This document shows, in pieces, positions 60,727 to 64,000 of a stretch of DNA of 64,000 bases. The position numbers and the translations under genes are program-made. Every line of letters begins with the position of its first letter. Within the stretch, counting starts at the first letter, position 1. Location of the stretch: assembly GCA_946497035.1 (NCBI GenBank), contig CAMMIW010000002.1, forward strand, positions 1 to 64,000. The letters run 5' to 3'. The stretch comes from an uncultured Eubacteriaceae bacterium. GTDB lineage: Bacteria > Bacillota > Clostridia > Lachnospirales > CAG-274. Below the pieces are notes generated by a model that ran no database searches, was not told where the DNA came from, and worked only from the letters and a program-made list of their open reading frames with translations.

Positions 60727-61479
60727 TAAACTACCTTGCAATATAATTATTTCGTCAAATGTGTTTTCTTGTGTTACTTTTATATCTCTTGTTTTTATAA
60801 GCTCTAAAACAGCTAAAAATGTAACTACAATTTCTGCTTTAGATGAGCTTTCTTCAAAAATTTTATTAAAACTTATTTTACTATTTAATATCATTAAATC
60901 TTTTATATAGTTTATTTTGTCATTAACATTGTAAAGAGCTTTCGTTACAGATTTAAAACCACTTCTTATTTTATCTGTTTTTAACTCTTTTCTTTTAATA
61001 ACTTCTTCAAAAGCATTATATAAATCTTTTAATGTAACACCTTCTAAAATTTCTTCTACGGTAGGCTCTGATTTAATCTTCATACTATCTATAGCTTTTA
61101 TATCTGCCTTTTTAAATATAACCTTTTCTGCAAAAACTTCTGTATTATATAGCTTTTCTGCTATCATTTTATATTTTTTATATTCTATAAGCTTTTTAAC
61201 TAATTCTTCTCTAGGGTCTATCTCTTCGTTTGTTTGTTCATCTTTTTCTTTTGGTAAAAGCATTTTAGATTTTATCTCTAAAAGAGTTGTAGCCATTATT
61301 ATAAATTGGCTCATTTCGTCCATATCTATTATATTTTTATGTTTTATATAATAAAGATAATCATCTGTTAGTTTAGATATAGGTATATCATATATATCTA
61401 TCTTATTTTTATCTATAAGTTTTAAAAGTAAATCTAAAGGGCCTTCAAATTCTTCTAGCTTTATTTGTAATATAGACAT
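60721..61479 (-). CDS. scpA: Segregation and condensation protein A
   Basis: Kleisin subunit bridging SMC heads. 252 residues with FEGPLDLLLKLIDKNKIDIYDIPISKLTDDYL at the N-terminus (SMC-binding), the LLEIKSKMLLP segment, and a C-terminal winged helix (VVTFLAVLELIKTRDI). Its start overlaps the last base of the preceding gene. Part of the mutL-S2P-scpA-scpB order. Confidence 0.95.
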   Translation of the reverse strand: MSILQIKLEEFEGPLDLLLKLIDKNKIDIYDIPISKLTDDYLYYIKHKNIIDMDEMSQFIIMATTLLEIKSKMLLPKEKDEQTNEEIDPREELVKKLIEYKKYKMIAEKLYNTEVFAEKVIFKKADIKAIDSMKIKSEPTVEEILEGVTLKDLYNAFEEVIKRKELKTDKIRSGFKSVTKALYNVNDKINYIKDLMILNSKISFNKIFEESSSKAEIVVTFLAVLELIKTRDIKVTQENTFDEIIILQGSLC

Positions 61480-62108
61480 TAAAATATACCTACTATAAAT
61501 CTTGATAATATTATAATAAAATTTAAGATAGATGTTGTAAAAAACTGTAAAACACCTTGTAACAAGCCTGACAATAATAATATTATTACAACAATTTGTA
61601 CAATTCTTTCATATTGAGATAACATAAGAGCTTTATTAGCAGGTAAAATTGTTTGAAAGAGCTTAAGACCAAAAAGTGGATACATAGGTATTATATTAAA
61701 AACTATAAATTTTACAAAAAGTATAGATAAATTTGCAAAAAACGTTGATAAAAATTGTATTTTCCCAAAAATTCCTATTTGAAACAAACTATATATTATA
61801 TAGCTTATGAGGGATAATATAAAAGCCACTATAAATGGTACTATACATACTAATATATTACCTTTTTTTCTATCTTTATAATATAAAGGAGATATATCTA
61901 TAGGCGCTGTCCAACCATAGCCAAAAAATATAAACATAAAAAATACTATTATTTCAAAATGTTTTTTAGGGTTTAAAGAAACTTTGCCTTTATTTTTTAT
62001 AGCAATATCTCCTAATTTATAAGATGTATAAGCTTTTGTAAAACCCATTGTTGTCATAACAATTATAGTTGCCAAAAAAATTGAAGCATAATATTTAATT
62101 GCGTCCAT
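61479..62108 (-). CDS. Site-2-protease-like membrane protein lacking the active site
   Basis: 209 residues, about five membrane segments. It aligns with the M50 site-2 proteases that usually precede scpA in Clostridia: AYTSYKLGDIAIKNKGKVSLNPKKH corresponds to the family's AY..Y.LGD..A...GR.TLNPL.H, and NIIPMYPLFG to NL.P..PLDG. The HExxH zinc motif expected just before AY is replaced by MGFTK, and the Asp of PLDG by Phe. All zinc ligands are therefore missing, so it is a probable pseudoprotease rather than an enzyme. AGAGGTG precedes the ATG; overlaps scpA by one base. Confidence 0.8.
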   Translation of the reverse strand: MDAIKYYASIFLATIIVMTTMGFTKAYTSYKLGDIAIKNKGKVSLNPKKHFEIIVFFMFIFFGYGWTAPIDISPLYYKDRKKGNILVCIVPFIVAFILSLISYIIYSLFQIGIFGKIQFLSTFFANLSILFVKFIVFNIIPMYPLFGLKLFQTILPANKALMLSQYERIVQIVVIILLLSGLLQGVLQFFTTSILNFIIILSRFIVGIF

Positions 62109-62120
62109 TTGCTCACCTCT

Positions 62121-64000
62121 TTAATTTTGTATTCTTTTAAAAAGTTTTTCTATTTCATATTTAGTCATTTTTATAATAGTAGGTCTACCGTGTGGGCAAC
62201 TGAAAGGGTTTTCTAGGCTTAATATTTGCTCTATTAAAGATTTTGCCTCTATAAAACTAAGCCTATCATTAGCTTTAACCGCCTTTTTACAACTTATAGA
62301 TACAATTTTTTCTATTTTCATATCATATAAATTAGATAAGTTTTTATCTACCAATATATCTAATAAATCATTAAAAAATTTTGCATCTACAGGTGCTTTA
62401 AATATAAAAGGAACTTTTCTTATAGCATAAGCACTTAAGCCAAATTGCTCTATATCAAAACCAAATTTTAAAAACAAAGACATATTTTCTTCTATTGTAG
62501 CTTTTTCTAGAGGTGTAGCATTTATAATAATTGGTTCTAAAAGCTTTTGGCTATGCACCTTTTCTTCTTTAAATTTTTTTGTGAGCTCTTCATATATAAC
62601 CCTTTCATGGGCAGAATGTTGATCTATAATAAATATTTCTTCACATTGTTCTACAATCCAATATGTGTTAAACATTTGTCCTATTATTTTATAATTGTTA
62701 AAAAAGCTATGTTTTTTAGGCTTTTCTTCTATTTTATCTTTATTAATAGTTTTATCTTCATTTACAATTTCTTTAGGCACTATATCTTTTAAACCATTAT
62801 CTTCTTCAATATTTATTATAGGTATATCTAATTTTTTTATAGGTTCTACAATAGGTATATATGTTTCTTCTGTTGTTTCGTTTAAAACTAAAAAAGGCCT
62901 TTCAATTTTTTCTCTTTTTTTAGTTGGTTTAAAATTGTCTTCATCTTCTACTAGTAACAATTCTTCTAAATCTTTTTGTTTTTCCACATTAAAAGGTTTT
63001 GTTTCTGCCACCTGAAAAAAAGACTTTTTTTCTTCTATTTCTACATTAGGTATTAAAATTTGTTTTTGTAAAGTTTTTTCTATTGCCTCACATAAAAAGT
63101 CATGTATAAAATTTTCATCTTCAAAGCGTACTTCTAATTTTGTTGGGTGAACATTTACATCTACTGTATTTTCTGGCACAGTCATATTTATAATAAATAT
63201 AGGAAATTTGCCAACCATTAACTTTCCACTATATCCTTCTTCTATAGCACCTTGAACTATACTACTTTTTATATATCTACCATTTATAAAAAAATTTTCA
63301 TAAGAACGGTTACCTCTTGATATTTCTGGTATGCCTATAAGCCCACTTATAGCAAAGCCATTTTTGTTAGCCTCTATAGGTATAAGCTTTTTGCATATCT
63401 CTTTGCCATATATATAAAAGGCAGTATTTTTTAAATTGTTATCTCCCATTGTTTTTAATATTTCTACCCCATTATTTATATAGGTGAAAGAAATATTGGG
63501 GTGAGCAAGGGCAAGCCTATTTACAATCTCTGATATATAGCTACCTTCTACCGAATCTTTTTTTAAAAATTTTCTCCTAGCAGGGGTATTAAAAAATATA
63601 TTTCTTACAATAAAAGTTGTACCTTTTAAGGCGGCGGTTTCTTCTTCTAAAACTATTTTTCCACCTTCTATTAATATTTTATTGCCTATAGTATCATTTT
63701 CTGTTTTTGTTATCATCTCAACTATAGATATAGATGCTATGCTAGCCAAAGCCTCTCCTCTAAAACCAAGAGTTAAAATGCTATCTAAATCATCTAGTTT
63801 TTCAAGCTTACTTGTAGCGTGTCTTAAAAAGGCTATTTTTATTTGGCTTTTTTCTATACCTGTGCCATCATCTTGTATTTTTATAAAAGATGTGCCACCA
63901 TTTTTTATTTCTATAATAATATTTTTGCTACCTGCATCTATACTATTTTCTACAAGCTCTTTAACAATAGATGCGGGGCGTTCTATAACTTCCCCCGCCG
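62121..64000 (-). CDS. mutL: DNA mismatch repair protein MutL (5' end off window)
   Basis: Partial at the right edge: the frame is open to position 64000 and begins at AGEVIERPASIVKELVENS, so only about 20 N-terminal residues are missing. GHKL ATPase motifs GEVIERP, DDGTGI and LGFRGEALASIASIS are present, as is DVNVHPTKLEVRF. The C-terminal domain carries DQHSAHERVIYEE (the endonuclease metal motif DQHAx2Ex4E with Ala to Ser), SCKKAVKA and CPHGRP, so it should nick DNA, as in Bacillus. A Lys/Glu-rich linker lies between the domains. 12 bases upstream of the S2P-like gene. Confidence 0.95.
   Translation of the reverse strand, partial: AGEVIERPASIVKELVENSIDAGSKNIIIEIKNGGTSFIKIQDDGTGIEKSQIKIAFLRHATSKLEKLDDLDSILTLGFRGEALASIASISIVEMITKTENDTIGNKILIEGGKIVLEEETAALKGTTFIVRNIFFNTPARRKFLKKDSVEGSYISEIVNRLALAHPNISFTYINNGVEILKTMGDNNLKNTAFYIYGKEICKKLIPIEANKNGFAISGLIGIPEISRGNRSYENFFINGRYIKSSIVQGAIEEGYSGKLMVGKFPIFIINMTVPENTVDVNVHPTKLEVRFEDENFIHDFLCEAIEKTLQKQILIPNVEIEEKKSFFQVAETKPFNVEKQKDLEELLLVEDEDNFKPTKKREKIERPFLVLNETTEETYIPIVEPIKKLDIPIINIEEDNGLKDIVPKEIVNEDKTINKDKIEEKPKKHSFFNNYKIIGQMFNTYWIVEQCEEIFIIDQHSAHERVIYEELTKKFKEEKVHSQKLLEPIIINATPLEKATIEENMSLFLKFGFDIEQFGLSAYAIRKVPFIFKAPVDAKFFNDLLDILVDKNLSNLYDMKIEKIVSISCKKAVKANDRLSFIEAKSLIEQILSLENPFSCPHGRPTIIKMTKYEIEKLFKRIQN

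Noticed and set aside
62121-63749. A 542-residue MutL starting at the ATG at 63749
   Set aside because: The frame continues without a stop to the window end and encodes the essential ATPase motifs upstream, so the gene is cut by the window and not shortened.

Overview
The window is strongly AT-rich, with dense AGGAGG-type ribosome binding sites, ATG/TTG/GTG starts, a SCIFF ranthipeptide locus, a CwlD-type amidase, lysine-riboswitch-controlled dap genes and several SLH surface proteins. This points to a low-GC, Gram-positive, probably spore-forming anaerobe of class Clostridia (Lachnospirales-like is my best guess; I cannot name a species). Surface and host-facing genes (an M60 mucin-type peptidase with a dockerin, SLH proteins, siderophore uptake) suggest an animal-associated lifestyle. 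No phage, insertion sequence or CRISPR array was recognised.

Region by region. 1-445: four evenly phased promoters fire leftward off the window edge, followed by a leader motif typical of rRNA operons; a 16S gene probably lies just outside. 446-7.5 kb (leftward): apt, recJ, secF, secD, SCIFF maturase, SCIFF peptide and a TIGR04086-like membrane protein. 7.6-12 kb: PHP phosphoesterase, smpB, a 54-residue membrane protein, an RsuA/RluB-type pseudouridine synthase, two unknown proteins and tpx. 12.1-14.4 kb (leftward): cwlD and a propeller/coiled-coil unknown. 14.6-20.8 kb: a 1648-residue secreted M60 metallopeptidase carrying a dockerin, directly followed by an SLH-anchored protein with a cohesin-like domain. 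20.9-24 kb (leftward): asd-dapA-dapB behind a lysine riboswitch. 24.5-31.8 kb (leftward): polA, coaE, lytic transglycosylase, peptide-binding lipoprotein, GalT-like protein and ddl. 32.1-32.3 kb: tRNA-Phe and tRNA-Lys. 32.4-42.8 kb (rightward): glnS, MATE exporter, LCP protein, two flavoproteins, htpG and a membrane-anchored unknown. 43-59 kb: two paralogous S-layer genes in inverted orientation enclose a leftward dapF-PAP2-ECF sigma-anti-sigma cluster, a flavodoxin/SCP2 protein, an EamA half-transporter and a rightward siderophore ABC operon. 59-64 kb (leftward): unknown, DUF1292 protein, scpB, scpA, a site-2-protease homologue without catalytic residues, and mutL running off the right edge.

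The most interesting features are: (i) the inverted S-layer pair, with nearly identical promoters, N-termini, SLH ends and terminators but divergent centres, which looks like a gene-conversion or inversion module; (ii) the dockerin-bearing M60 protease beside an SLH protein with a possible cohesin, a candidate two-gene surface complex; (iii) a CIRCE-like heat-shock operator that doubles as the terminator upstream of htpG; (iv) the four phased promoters at the left edge; and (v) the dead site-2-protease homologue in the scp operon.
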